Source: Bacteroidota bacterium
Lineage (GTDB): Bacteria > Bacteroidota > Ignavibacteria > Ignavibacteriales > Melioribacteraceae
Direction: 5' to 3'
DNA length: 64,000 nt
Assembly (NCBI GenBank): GCA_018829205.1
Contig: JAHJUE010000011.1
Coordinates: forward strand, 86,602 to 150,601
A program made the translations under genes and the position numbers. This document shows, piece by piece, positions 18,073 to 26,326 of the stretch. The notes under the pieces are model-generated. The model saw nothing but the letters and a program-made list of their open reading frames with translations. It ran no database searches and had not been told where the DNA came from. The first letter of the stretch is position 1. Each line of letters starts with the position of its first letter.

Positions 18073-18678
18073 TTATACTTTTAATCCTTTTAAAACTAGA
18101 TTAACAATAGATACTACCTTCTTTTCTATATTTGGGAAATCTATTTCGTTTACTGAAGTAATCTGGTTGGAATGGAACTCTTTGTATTGCAGAGCATCGA
18201 TGAAACTAAAAATGTTGTCGGCTAATTCCGCTGTATTATGTTTTTTCAGTTCACCTGAATTTACACCGTCTGTTAGGACATTTTTAATAATTTTTTTTGT
18301 TGAGACTGTAAAAACTTTGTGAGAATTTTCTATTATTTCACCAATCTCAATAATTACTTTTAACGGCATTGTAAGAAGATTGGATTTCTCTTTCGCGTAA
18401 TAAATCATATTATGAATTATAATATTGATTTTTTTATCTATTGTTTTTGCTTTCTCAATTTCATCTATTAAACTTTCTATGAACAAATCTGCTTCTTCTA
18501 CCACTATTTCATTAAATATGGCTTCCTTGCTCGGGAAATAATAATAAAGTGAATTCTTTTTTATCCCAAGCTGATCGGCAATATCATCCAAGGTGGTTTT
18601 ATGATATCCGTACCGCGCAAAGGAATTCATTGAAGCTTTTTTAATTTGTTCTTTCTTTTTTTCGTAGGTGCCGAACAT
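18073..18678 (-). CDS. TetR/AcrR-family repressor of the efflux operon
   Basis: 201 aa. The N-terminal helix-turn-helix is textbook TetR: RYGYHKTTLDDIADQLGIKK then SLYYYFPSKEAIFNE (about residues 22-56). The C-terminal ~140 residues are an all-helical ligand-binding/dimer domain of variable sequence. It is the first gene of the operon tetR-tolC-hlyD-RND-crotonase, and a perfect 11-bp inverted repeat lies just upstream of its start. It therefore probably represses its own operon and is released by a pump substrate. The inducer is unknown. Confidence 0.93.
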   Translation of the reverse strand: MFGTYEKKKEQIKKASMNSFARYGYHKTTLDDIADQLGIKKNSLYYYFPSKEAIFNEIVVEEADLFIESLIDEIEKAKTIDKKINIIIHNMIYYAKEKSNLLTMPLKVIIEIGEIIENSHKVFTVSTKKIIKNVLTDGVNSGELKKHNTAELADNIFSFIDALQYKEFHSNQITSVNEIDFPNIEKKVVSIVNLVLKGLKV

Positions 18679-18683
18679 AATCT

Positions 18684-18718
18684 AATTTTCGAACGTTTAG
18701 TATGATTGTTCGAAAATT
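18684..18718. promoter_or_regulatory. Palindromic operator upstream of tetR
   Basis: aattttcgaac (18684-18694) and gttcgaaaatt (18708-18718) are perfect 11-bp inverted arms around a 13-bp spacer. The site begins 5 bp upstream of the TetR ATG, the usual place for an autorepressor site. Arm length and symmetry fit TetR dimers. Binding of this TetR is inferred. Confidence 0.7.
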
Positions 18719-18824
18719 ATAAAATAGAGAAATAATAATCAAGTTAATTAATGATAATGCGTTTACTTTTGTCGCAATAATATTCTTCTTAATACTTTTC
18801 GGAAATAAGTTAACTGAAAGGATA

Positions 18825-19022
18825 TTACTTTTTATCTTTTTTATGCTTTCTAATCGAATCGTTTTTTATTTTTAAATTTTCATTAATTCTACTTTCGGCA
18901 GGAACCGCAAAGACAAACCGTCCGTTTAAAACGCATCCGTTACGTCCCGGTACGCAAGTTTGTTTTAACCTAATACAATGATCATTTTTTAAATCAATAA
19001 ATTGGCAGGAGAATGAACTCAT
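18825..19022 (-). CDS. Small Cys-rich protein of unknown function
   Basis: 65 aa with four Cys in the first half (C6, C17, C24, C31), in the pattern FSCQFIDLKNDHC then CVPGRNGC, followed by FVFAVPAESR and a lysine-rich tail. The Cys spacing suggests a metal or Fe-S site. I believe similar short proteins occur in related genomes, but I cannot name a family. A good SD (gagg, 6 nt from the ATG) supports expression, and it lies 18 nt downstream of the LamG gene on the same strand. The short length alone would be weak evidence; the SD, ordered Cys pattern and operon position raise it. Confidence 0.65.
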   Translation of the reverse strand: MSSFSCQFIDLKNDHCIRLKQTCVPGRNGCVLNGRFVFAVPAESRINENLKIKNDSIRKHKKDKK

Positions 19023-19040
19023 GACTTTCCTCTGCTTACA

Positions 19041-19733
19041 TTAATTAATTTTATAGAATTTGTAAAATTCGGACGGGGTTAAAGCTTCATGTGTAATTTT
19101 TACTAGGGCGACCGCGCCTTTAAACCATGATCTTTTATCCATTCTAGTTCCAATTGATGTGAAGGCATTAGAAATAGGCAGATAATTGATTCCGCCCGAT
19201 ATTTCCTTTTCCCCGTTAACATAATGCGTCATTACTCCATTACTGTAAACCAGCGCAGCATGCGACCAATCGTCGGCGGAATGCAGTTTGTTTGGAGAAA
19301 CCAATGTCAATTCCTCGGTTTCCGCTTTAATAAATGTATCTAAATACCATTTATGATTTTCGGTCATCCGTAATTCAATTAAAACCCGGCGGCTGCTGTT
19401 AGAGGAATCTTGAATATGTAAAAATCTTTGTTCAATATTTCCCGGATACGAAGTATCCGGTTTAAATATAATTTCAATAGTAAAGTTTTCCGCACCTTTA
19501 AGCGGATTAGATTCCACGATTAATCCGTCATTAATTCCGTTGAACCTTACAACATTGTCATGTTCTTTTGTATATACAACCTCCGGATTTCCTAACACAT
19601 TAGTTTTAAAACCGGCGATACTGCTGTTGTTGTCAATGCGCCAATTAACCGAAAATACGTTTTCCATCTCTTGTCCGTATGAACTAAAATAAATTATATT
19701 CAAAAATGTGAGAATCATTAATAATATTTTCAT
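19041..19733 (-). CDS. Secreted LamG/concanavalin A-like domain protein
   Basis: About 230 aa from the ATG at 19733, which has a gga SD-like element. An upstream in-frame ATG at 19748 would add MNWNA. The signal peptide MKILLMILTFLNIIYFSSYG is followed by a single jelly-roll domain of the LamG-like (Laminin_G_3) type: NFTIEIIFKPDT, RRVLIELRMTENHKWYLDTF, DWSHAALVYSNGVMTHYVNG and ISNAFTSIGTRMDKRSWFKG, with VALVKITHEALTPSEFYKFY at the end. Such domains bind glycans or act as structural modules. There is no T9SS sorting domain, so its destination is probably the periplasm or the envelope surface. No catalytic residues are recognisable. Confidence 0.82.
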   Translation of the reverse strand: MKILLMILTFLNIIYFSSYGQEMENVFSVNWRIDNNSSIAGFKTNVLGNPEVVYTKEHDNVVRFNGINDGLIVESNPLKGAENFTIEIIFKPDTSYPGNIEQRFLHIQDSSNSSRRVLIELRMTENHKWYLDTFIKAETEELTLVSPNKLHSADDWSHAALVYSNGVMTHYVNGEKEISGGINYLPISNAFTSIGTRMDKRSWFKGAVALVKITHEALTPSEFYKFYKIN

Positions 19734-19863
19734 AGCATTCCAATTCATTATTTTTTTTTGATGCTGCCAAAACCTTTGATTATTTATCTGTTTAATAATT
19801 TATAATATATAATATTCCAATAACACAATAAAACATAATTTTGTAAAATAAGGTGTCGGAATA

Positions 19864-20796
19864 TTATTTTGCGTAAACATCTGTACTAAGGTATTTAAGG
19901 CCGGAATCAGCCATCAGCGTTACAACTATTTCTTCCGGTCCCAATTTTTCTGCAACCCGGATAGCCGCAACAACATTTGCTCCTGATGAGGTTCCTGCAA
20001 AAAGTCCTTCCTCTTTAGCCAACCTCCTAGTCATAGTTTTTGCGTCTTCAGTTTTTACATTAATAATTTCATCTGCAAGACTCTGATCCCAAAGAGGCGG
20101 AGTATATCCGATCCCTACTCCTTCAATTTTATGAGGTCCGGGTTGTCCTCCTAACAATACTGATGATTCCGCCGGTTCGACCGCAACGGTTTTAATTTGC
20201 GGTTTATACTTTTTCAGAATTTCCGAAACGCCTCGGAAAGAAGCTGAAGTACCAACAGAATGAACAAAAGCGCCTACCTTTCCGCCTGTTTGTTGCCATA
20301 TTTCCTCGGCTAAAGGATAATAACCGGTAATACTATCGAAATTTTTAAGCTGGTTTGTCAAATATGTATTTGGTTTGTTGCTTATTTTGCGTGCTGCTTC
20401 AATCATGTCCAATATTAATTTCTTTGTTGTTAGTCCGCCTTCACTTGGAATTAAGGTTAGCTCTGCTCCAAATGCAGCCATTTGATTCAGCTTATCACGG
20501 CTGAAAGCATCGGAAGTAATAATATGAATATGGTAGCCTTTTGCAATACTTATTAAAGCAAGTGATATACCTGTGCTGCCGCCCGTGTATTCAACAATCG
20601 TATCTCCTTTTTTCAATCTTCCGTCTTCCTCGGCCCGCGATATCATTGCAAGCGCAGTTCGATCTTTCATACTGCCGCTCGGATTTTCCCATTCAAGTTT
20701 AACATAGATTTTCGCGCACCCGCGGGGAACAACATTATTTAATTTTACTAATGAAGTATTTCCTATAGTATCCAAAATGTTATCAGCAATTCTCAT
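19864..20796 (-). CDS. Cysteine synthase/CBS-family PLP enzyme
   Basis: 310 aa, the size of CysK/CysM. The PLP Lys is K44 in ENPSGSMKDR. The phosphate-binding loop is SVGTSASFRG near 177, and GLFAGTSSGANVVAA near 263 is the family's C-terminal motif. The substrate-binding loop reads YTGGSTGISLA (69-80) rather than the usual TSGNTGIALA, so the substrate may differ from O-acetylserine. Some PLP beta-replacement enzymes with this loop use other donors. It is monocistronic and diverges from serA across 275 bp; both would act in the serine-to-cysteine route. That pairing fits a biosynthetic role but does not prove it. Confidence 0.85.
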   Translation of the reverse strand: MRIADNILDTIGNTSLVKLNNVVPRGCAKIYVKLEWENPSGSMKDRTALAMISRAEEDGRLKKGDTIVEYTGGSTGISLALISIAKGYHIHIITSDAFSRDKLNQMAAFGAELTLIPSEGGLTTKKLILDMIEAARKISNKPNTYLTNQLKNFDSITGYYPLAEEIWQQTGGKVGAFVHSVGTSASFRGVSEILKKYKPQIKTVAVEPAESSVLLGGQPGPHKIEGVGIGYTPPLWDQSLADEIINVKTEDAKTMTRRLAKEEGLFAGTSSGANVVAAIRVAEKLGPEEIVVTLMADSGLKYLSTDVYAK

Positions 20797-20993
20797 ATTT
20801 TCCCCTATACAATATTCTGTGATAATTAGTAATAAATTATAAATGTCTTAATAATTTTTAATACTAATTTTTATAAAACAAAATTAGCGACTAAAAAATA
20901 AGTATCAAATTGTAAGAATACAAATAACCTAAATTTTTGAATATTTTTTTCAGCGGAAAAATATTTGAGTTTGGATTACTTTTCAAATAGTAG

Positions 20994-21017
20994 TTCAGAA
21001 GGTATTTTTATTCTGAA
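20994..21017. promoter_or_regulatory. Inverted repeat in the cysK-like/serA divergent region
   Basis: ttcagaa (20994-21000) and ttctgaa (21011-21017) form a 7-bp inverted repeat 55 bp upstream of the serA ATG. A looser AT-rich inverted repeat lies near 20940-20964. Either could bind a regulator of the divergent pair. Short, AT-rich arms keep confidence low. Confidence 0.25.
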
Positions 21018-21071
21018 AAACATTTATGCGTAAATAGTTATATTGCAAAACAAATAATTTTACAAAGGAAA

Positions 21072-22316
21072 ATGGAACATAAAAACCGGGTTTACTCGTT
21101 ATCAAAAAACAAAATTAAAATTCTGCTTTTGGAAGGGATTCATGAAAATTCAATGAACTTCTTAAAAGAAAGCGATTATACTAATATTGAATATCTAATT
21201 ACATCGCTTAATAAAGAAGAATTGATTCAAAAGATTAAAAATGTTCACATGATCGGAATCAGATCTAGAACTAATATTACAAAAGATATTTTGCAATATG
21301 CTGAAAATTTAATTGCGATAGGATGTTTCAGCATTGGGACAAACCAGGTTGACCTTCACACCGCAAAGTTAAAAGGCATACCGGTTTTTAATGCGCCTTT
21401 TTCAAATACACGTTCAGTTGCAGAACTGGTAATTAGCGAATGTATTATGCTCCTTAGAAGAATTCCGGAAAAGAATGCCGCCGCACACCAAGGGAAATGG
21501 ATGAAAGAAGCAAATTCATCTTTTGAGATACGCGGGAAAAATATCGGAATTATTGGTTACGGACATATAGGTTCTCAAGTTTCCATACTTGCTGAAAATT
21601 TAGGAATGAATATATATTATTATGACATTGAAAAGAAATTAAGTTTAGGAAATGCAAAATCATGCAGTTCATTAAAAGAATTGTTAAAGATTTCCGATGT
21701 AGTAACACTTCATGTGCCCGAAACAGAACTTACCAAAAACATGATTACTAAAACCGAACTTTCTCTAATGAAAAAAGGCGCTTGTATTATAAATGCCTCC
21801 CGCGGAACTATAATTAATATTGAACATTTAAGCGAATCTCTAAAGTCCAAGCATTTAAACGGTGCGGCGATAGACGTATTCCCGGAGGAACCGACTTCAG
21901 TTAACGAACTTTTTAATTCACCTCTTCAACATTTGCCGAATGTTATTTTGACGCCTCACATTGGAGGCAGCACGATAGAAGCGCAGGCAAATATCGCAGT
22001 TGAAGTTTCCGAAAAACTTATTAATTACAGTAACATAGGAGCAACACTCGGAGCTACAAATTTTGTTGAAATATCCTTGCCGCCGAATATCAATAAAAAG
22101 CGTTATCTGCACATACATGAAAACAAACCCGGTGTAATGAATAAAATTACCTCCGTTTTTACGTCACGTAAAATTAATATCGCGTCGCAGTATCTACAGA
22201 CCGACCCTGATATCGGTTACGTAATAATTGATATAGACGGTAAACAGAAGTCTGGTGATATTTTGAAAGAACTAAAAGCAATTCCAAAAACAATTAAAGC
22301 AAGGATGCTATTTTAA
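21072..22316 (+). CDS. serA: D-3-phosphoglycerate dehydrogenase
   Basis: 414 aa, close to Escherichia coli SerA (410 aa) in length and sequence along its whole span. NAD-binding GIIGYGHIGSQVSILAENLG is near residue 157. Catalytic elements include NASRGTIINIEHLSESL and the His of LTPHIGGSTIEAQANIA near 297. A C-terminal ACT domain (about 336-414, YLHIHENKPGVMNKITSVF) normally binds serine for feedback inhibition. It oxidises 3-phosphoglycerate to 3-phosphohydroxypyruvate, the entry to serine synthesis. SD aaagga precedes the ATG by 5 nt. It is a single gene facing away from the cysteine synthase-like gene. Confidence 0.96.
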   Translation: MEHKNRVYSLSKNKIKILLLEGIHENSMNFLKESDYTNIEYLITSLNKEELIQKIKNVHMIGIRSRTNITKDILQYAENLIAIGCFSIGTNQVDLHTAKLKGIPVFNAPFSNTRSVAELVISECIMLLRRIPEKNAAAHQGKWMKEANSSFEIRGKNIGIIGYGHIGSQVSILAENLGMNIYYYDIEKKLSLGNAKSCSSLKELLKISDVVTLHVPETELTKNMITKTELSLMKKGACIINASRGTIINIEHLSESLKSKHLNGAAIDVFPEEPTSVNELFNSPLQHLPNVILTPHIGGSTIEAQANIAVEVSEKLINYSNIGATLGATNFVEISLPPNINKKRYLHIHENKPGVMNKITSVFTSRKINIASQYLQTDPDIGYVIIDIDGKQKSGDILKELKAIPKTIKARMLF

Positions 22317-22464
22317 ACTATTGAAAAACCTTCAAAGGTTATACATAAGAATACAGTTAGTGATAAAATTCATCGCAAAACTCAACCGCGTATTTGATTA
22401 GATTATTTTTTAAATCAGTGTTTTAATCTTTGTAATATTTTTAGTACTCAAATTTCCTAAAATA

Positions 22465-23385
22465 TTACTTTAATAAGCTCATTTTTTTTACAAGATTTAT
22501 CATGCCTGATCGCAATCTATAAAAATAAATCCCAGTAGCAAGGCTTGATGCATCAACTAAAATTGAATGATTGCCTGCAGTGAAAATTTGATCAACAAGA
22601 ATTTTTATTTCATTTCCAAGAATATCATGAATAGAAAGTTTAACATGTTCAACCGTTGGGATTGAAAAATTAATTCTCGTACTCGGGTTGAAAGGATTGG
22701 GATAATTTTGTTCTAAACTGAATCCCTGCGCTAAATTACTTACTTCTTCAATAGAAGTTACATTAGTGCTTGTATATGCGAAAGTTATTTGTACATCATC
22801 TACTGTTAACCATCCCGGAATTGTTCCAGCGCTCATTTGTTCCGAACTCCATGCGTAAAATCTAATATTTGAAATTACCGGAATGGAAGTTTCCGGTAAT
22901 TCACCAAAGTATGTCTGCATTTCTTCTGTTAAATATGTTTTAAAAATTAGTGTATGTGTGCCAAATCTCTCAACATAATAAGCTGCGAGAGTATCGGGAC
23001 CAGTTCCTGTTCTTTTAGCTTTTAAACTTACTTTATTACTCTTTCTTAATAGGACTAAATTTTCACCAAGAAATGGCCCGATAGAAAAATATAAATACTT
23101 ATCATAATTGATAACACCGTTGCCGGTCCATCCGCTACTCTTATAATTTGCCTCAATTGAACTTTCACAAACAACTCCTTGTCTGCTGAACTCGCTAAAC
23201 GAAACTTTTGGAGTACTGCTTGTTATTGCATCGTGTTCTAATAAACCGCATGGACCTCCATTTAAAGCATATATTCCAAATCCGTTTATTGTATCCCCGT
23301 TAGCTGAAATAAAATCCATCGCTGAATATGGAGGGATTAAGGGGATAAGAAGTATTATTATCAATTTGATTATTTTACCTGTCAT
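22465..23385 (-). CDS. Secreted protein with type IX secretion C-terminal sorting domain
   Basis: About 306 aa from the ATG at 23385 (MTGKIIKL); an upstream ATG at 23397 would add MVIV. The signal peptide ends near PYSA. The central ~180 residues are beta-rich, with a jelly-roll look (TVDDVQITF near the end), and match no family I can name. The C-terminal ~80 residues are a Por-type sorting domain: LEQNYPNPFNPSTRINFSIP, then KLSIHDILGNEIKILVD and GIYFYRLRSG. The protein is thus exported by Sec, moved across the outer membrane by the T9SS and cut by PorU (encoded at 56.6-60.6 kb). It is a single gene with no obvious partner. Confidence 0.85.
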   Translation of the reverse strand: MTGKIIKLIIILLIPLIPPYSAMDFISANGDTINGFGIYALNGGPCGLLEHDAITSSTPKVSFSEFSRQGVVCESSIEANYKSSGWTGNGVINYDKYLYFSIGPFLGENLVLLRKSNKVSLKAKRTGTGPDTLAAYYVERFGTHTLIFKTYLTEEMQTYFGELPETSIPVISNIRFYAWSSEQMSAGTIPGWLTVDDVQITFAYTSTNVTSIEEVSNLAQGFSLEQNYPNPFNPSTRINFSIPTVEHVKLSIHDILGNEIKILVDQIFTAGNHSILVDASSLATGIYFYRLRSGMINLVKKMSLLK

Positions 23386-23576
23386 AACTATCACCATTAA
23401 TAAATTTATTTCTATTGAATTATTTTTTTGATTTTTGCTCAGGTTAAACAGCAGCGCTTAAAGGTTTTGCAATTTTTAAATTTTGTTTAATCTGGAATCT
23501 TTTCAATAGAAATTTGGTAAATATTAATATCAAATTCTATATAGTTATTAAGTTCACAAATACTTGTTTTAAAAGT

Positions 23577-23600
23577 CCTCCCCTTCGTTTGAAGGGGGGG
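23577..23600. repeat. G/C-rich hairpin in intergenic region
   Basis: cctccccttc (23577-23586) pairs with gaaggggggg (23591-23600) around gttt, with one mismatch. It is strikingly GC-rich for this AT-rich intergenic stretch (23.4-23.7 kb, otherwise featureless). It may be a dispersed hairpin element or a terminator remnant. It is not followed by a T-run on either strand. Confidence 0.45.
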
Positions 23601-23682
23601 ATTTATAAGGGGTTTACCGCGAAACAGCAAAACCTTTGGAAACTTCTGAGGTTTGGGGAAATTGAATCCAAAATTTTAAATA

Positions 23683-24009
23683 TTATTCTATATTTGCACC
23701 AACAACTGCGGCCATTTGCATCATGTCTATTGTCTGCCCTTCTTGCAGATTTGTAAAATCAGTTAACTTGCCTGATTTGCTAGTCGATTTTGTATTTTTG
23801 AAGATAGGCAGTAACTTTGCATCGGCAACAATGAACTTGCCTGCGTTTTCAGGTTTACCATTTTCTGTTTTTGTTTGAAGTTGGTTTGCTTTAATATAGT
23901 CCCATAATTTTTTGGTGATATCAGTTCTAGGTAATTCTGTTTCTCCGAGAAACTCCGCCAATTCATGTTTCAATTTTACAGGTTTCTTCAATCCTTTTGC
24001 TTCTTCCAT
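23683..24009 (-). CDS. SWIB/MDM2 domain protein
   Basis: 108 aa that is essentially one SWIB domain: PVKLKHELAEFLGETELPRT, then TKKLWDYIKANQLQ, and FIVADAKLLPIF near 60-75. The family is best known from eukaryotic SWI/SNF complexes and MDM2, and from chlamydial topoisomerase tails. Free-standing copies occur in various bacteria, where function is poorly defined, probably nucleic-acid or nucleoid related. SD ggag sits 7 nt before the ATG. The gene stands alone, which points to an independent transcript. Confidence 0.88.
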   Translation of the reverse strand: MEEAKGLKKPVKLKHELAEFLGETELPRTDITKKLWDYIKANQLQTKTENGKPENAGKFIVADAKLLPIFKNTKSTSKSGKLTDFTNLQEGQTIDMMQMAAVVGANIE

Positions 24010-24215
24010 TTTTTAACTCCATTATTTTAATTTATGAATTTATTACTGAGACTTTTGTTTGTATAGGCACAAATTACTCTTAAAGAAAAGCCTATTCTTT
24101 TGTTACTATATTCCAATTTCCAATTAGTCGATAATAAAATATTTTTTTACAGCCACTGTGCTGGCGCAACTGCCTTTAATCCTTTGTTTAGTTATTCATT
24201 ATAAATTATTATCCA

Positions 24216-25508
24216 TTATCCGGCTTCATCTGTTGTGATTATTTGAACCTGCTCCAAAAAACTCGGATTCGAAATACTCACACACTCAAAATTTTCAATG
24301 CTTCCTCCTTGCTCTAAAACAAGAGAAAGTATTGAAAAAGCCATTGCGATTCTGTGGTCGTGATAACTTTGAAATGTAATTTTTCTTGAAGAAATATTTC
24401 CGCTTACTTTATAGCCGTCTTCGAATTCTTCAACTGACAAGCCGAGAAGTTTTAAGTTTTCGCAGACGGATGTAATTCTATCGGATTCTTTGGCGCGGAG
24501 TTCTTTTGCGTCGCGGATTATAAAATCGCCTTCGGCAAAAATTCCGGCAATTGTAAGGATTGGTATTTCATCAATTATGTTGGGTATAATTTCTTCAGGT
24601 ATTTCTATGTTTTTAAGTTTGCTGCTTTTAATTAAAATGTCGCCGTACATTTCGCCGCTGGAAATTTTTTGATCAATGATTTCAATATTTCCGCCCATTG
24701 CTTTCAGTACATTTAGAATTCCCGTGCGCGTTTCATTCAATAAAATATTTTTGATAATCAGTTCGCTGTTTTTTAACAATAGCGTAAGAACTATAAAAAA
24801 AGCAGAGGAAGAAATATCCGAAGGGACAAAATATTCTTTCGGTTCCGGGTAATCTTTATGCGAAACATATATTTTATTTCCGCCTCCCCGTTTTTCAGTT
24901 TTTAAACCGAGCATTGTTTCAGTATGATTACGCGAAGGAAGATTTTCAACTACAGTTGTTGTTTCTTCAAGATGGAGTCCCGCTAAAAGCACGGCGCTTT
25001 TTATCTGCGCGCTGGCTACTGGCAGATTATATTCAATTGCTTTTAATCTATTTGATGGGTTTATAATTACAGGTAATGTACCGTTTTCAGAAGTCTCAAT
25101 CTCCGCGCCCATTAATTTTAAGGGTTCGGATATTCTTTTCATAGGACGTTTAGAAAGCGACTCATCACCGGTTAGTGTAGTTGTGAAATTCTGCGATGCT
25201 AATATTCCGCAAATTAATCTAGAAGTTGTTCCGGAATTGCCCATATACAAAGGACGAAAAGGTTCTTTAAAATTTTTAAAACCAGCGCCTTTTACCGAAA
25301 AACGGTTCTGATATTTAACAATATCACAGCCCATATCTCTAAAAGCGTTGATTGTAGAATAAATATCTTCGGATTCAAGCAGATTATAGATTACTGAATC
25401 GCCTTTAGCAAGTGAAGCGAACATTACGGCGCGGTGCGAAACTGATTTATCGCCGGGAAGTTTTAATTCACCATTAACTTTATTAATCTGGTTAAATTCT
25501 TGTATCAC
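24216..25508 (-). CDS. aroA: 3-phosphoshikimate 1-carboxyvinyltransferase (EPSP synthase)
   Basis: 430 aa, normal for AroA. It has the N-terminal LPGDKSVSHRAVMFASL (about 18-34), the MGNSGTTSRLICG PEP/S3P-binding stretch near 90-102, ASAQIKSAVLLAGL near 165 and RAKESDRITSV near 340, all typical of the two-domain inside-out barrel. It joins PEP to shikimate-3-phosphate in aromatic amino-acid synthesis. It starts at GTG 25508, overlapping the trmH stop (GTGA), so its translation is coupled. It is the last gene of the operon deoC-hicB-like-trmH-aroA; no other shikimate genes are here. Confidence 0.96.
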   Translation of the reverse strand: MIQEFNQINKVNGELKLPGDKSVSHRAVMFASLAKGDSVIYNLLESEDIYSTINAFRDMGCDIVKYQNRFSVKGAGFKNFKEPFRPLYMGNSGTTSRLICGILASQNFTTTLTGDESLSKRPMKRISEPLKLMGAEIETSENGTLPVIINPSNRLKAIEYNLPVASAQIKSAVLLAGLHLEETTTVVENLPSRNHTETMLGLKTEKRGGGNKIYVSHKDYPEPKEYFVPSDISSSAFFIVLTLLLKNSELIIKNILLNETRTGILNVLKAMGGNIEIIDQKISSGEMYGDILIKSSKLKNIEIPEEIIPNIIDEIPILTIAGIFAEGDFIIRDAKELRAKESDRITSVCENLKLLGLSVEEFEDGYKVSGNISSRKITFQSYHDHRIAMAFSILSLVLEQGGSIENFECVSISNPSFLEQVQIITTDEAG

Positions 25509-26095
25509 TTATCGCACCATTCGTCTATTAATTTATTCAATTCATCTTCGCTCAATTCAGTTCTATTATATAGTCCTTTTAATACCCGCTGTCTCTGCGC
25601 TTCGTAAAGCGTAACTGCTGCGGCTACGGATACGTTCAAACTTTGGATCATTCCTCTCATCGGAATATAATAACATTCGTCTGCTAATTCTGCGGCTTCC
25701 TCACTTACTCCTCTGCTTTCATTGCCCATAACAATTGCTACTTTCTCTGTTAGATCAATATCATAAAGATTTACAGCTTTTTCATTAAGCAATGAAGCGT
25801 ATATTTTGAAACCTTGTTTATGAAGTTCATCATAACATTCTTTTGTGCTTTTAAACTTTTCTTTTTCAACCCATTTAAATGCCGAGGCAGAAGTCACCTT
25901 GCTAATTTTAGGAAATTCCTCATATGTATAAAGCAATGAAACTTTGGGAACTCCTACGGCATCGCATGTTCTGAAAATTGCGCTAACATTATGCGGATCG
26001 TGTACATTTTCAATTACGACTCTTAAAGAAGCCTGACGGGAATTAGCAACATTTACTATTTTATTCAGCCTGCTGTCGGTTTTAAATTTTCTCAA
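25505..26095 (-). CDS. TrmH-family (SPOUT) tRNA 2'-O-methyltransferase
   Basis: 196 aa. SPOUT motif 1 is VIENVHDPHNVSAIFRTCDA near 27-46 (Asn/Arg catalytic region). Motif 2 is IVMGNESRGVSEE near 130, and motif 3 is IPMRGMIQSLNVSVAAAV near 150, forming the SAM-binding knot. The extra C-terminal helix (YEAQRQRVL...) and overall size fit TrmH, which methylates G18 of tRNAs. Other SpoU relatives on rRNA cannot be excluded. It lies immediately after the HicB-like gene and overlaps aroA. Confidence 0.9.
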   Translation of the reverse strand: MRKFKTDSRLNKIVNVANSRQASLRVVIENVHDPHNVSAIFRTCDAVGVPKVSLLYTYEEFPKISKVTSASAFKWVEKEKFKSTKECYDELHKQGFKIYASLLNEKAVNLYDIDLTEKVAIVMGNESRGVSEEAAELADECYYIPMRGMIQSLNVSVAAAVTLYEAQRQRVLKGLYNRTELSEDELNKLIDEWCDK

Positions 26096-26326
26096 TTACA
26101 GCTCTTTATGAAAAATTAATTTATAAATAATTTTATCAGAATTTTTTCTTGCGCGGTCTATTTTAATTTCTTGCTCTTTGGGTAAGTTTAAATAATATCT
26201 TAAGAAATCTACTGCATTATTAATGGCGTCATCTTCTTTATGCGCCCAGCTTTCGCACCCGTTAATAGAAGGCACATTAGCGGTAAATCCATCTCCCGTA
26301 TTTGTAACAATTAAATCAATAACCAC
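26096..26326 (-). CDS. HicB-like small protein, no HicA partner
   Basis: 76 aa starting at GTG 26326, whose codon overlaps the deoC stop (TAGTG). The core NTGDGFTANVPSINGCESWAHKEDDAINNAVDFL matches the partial RNase H-like fold of HicB antitoxins (DGFTAxVPxLPGC...GxTxEEAxxN). It lacks the usual C-terminal DNA-binding domain. No HicA toxin (short dsRBD-like ORF with a GSH motif) is found on either side. It is embedded in a metabolic operon. Free-standing HicB-fold proteins are common and often of unknown function, so a toxin-antitoxin role is not supported here. Confidence 0.75.
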   Translation of the reverse strand: MVIDLIVTNTGDGFTANVPSINGCESWAHKEDDAINNAVDFLRYYLNLPKEQEIKIDRARKNSDKIIYKLIFHKEL

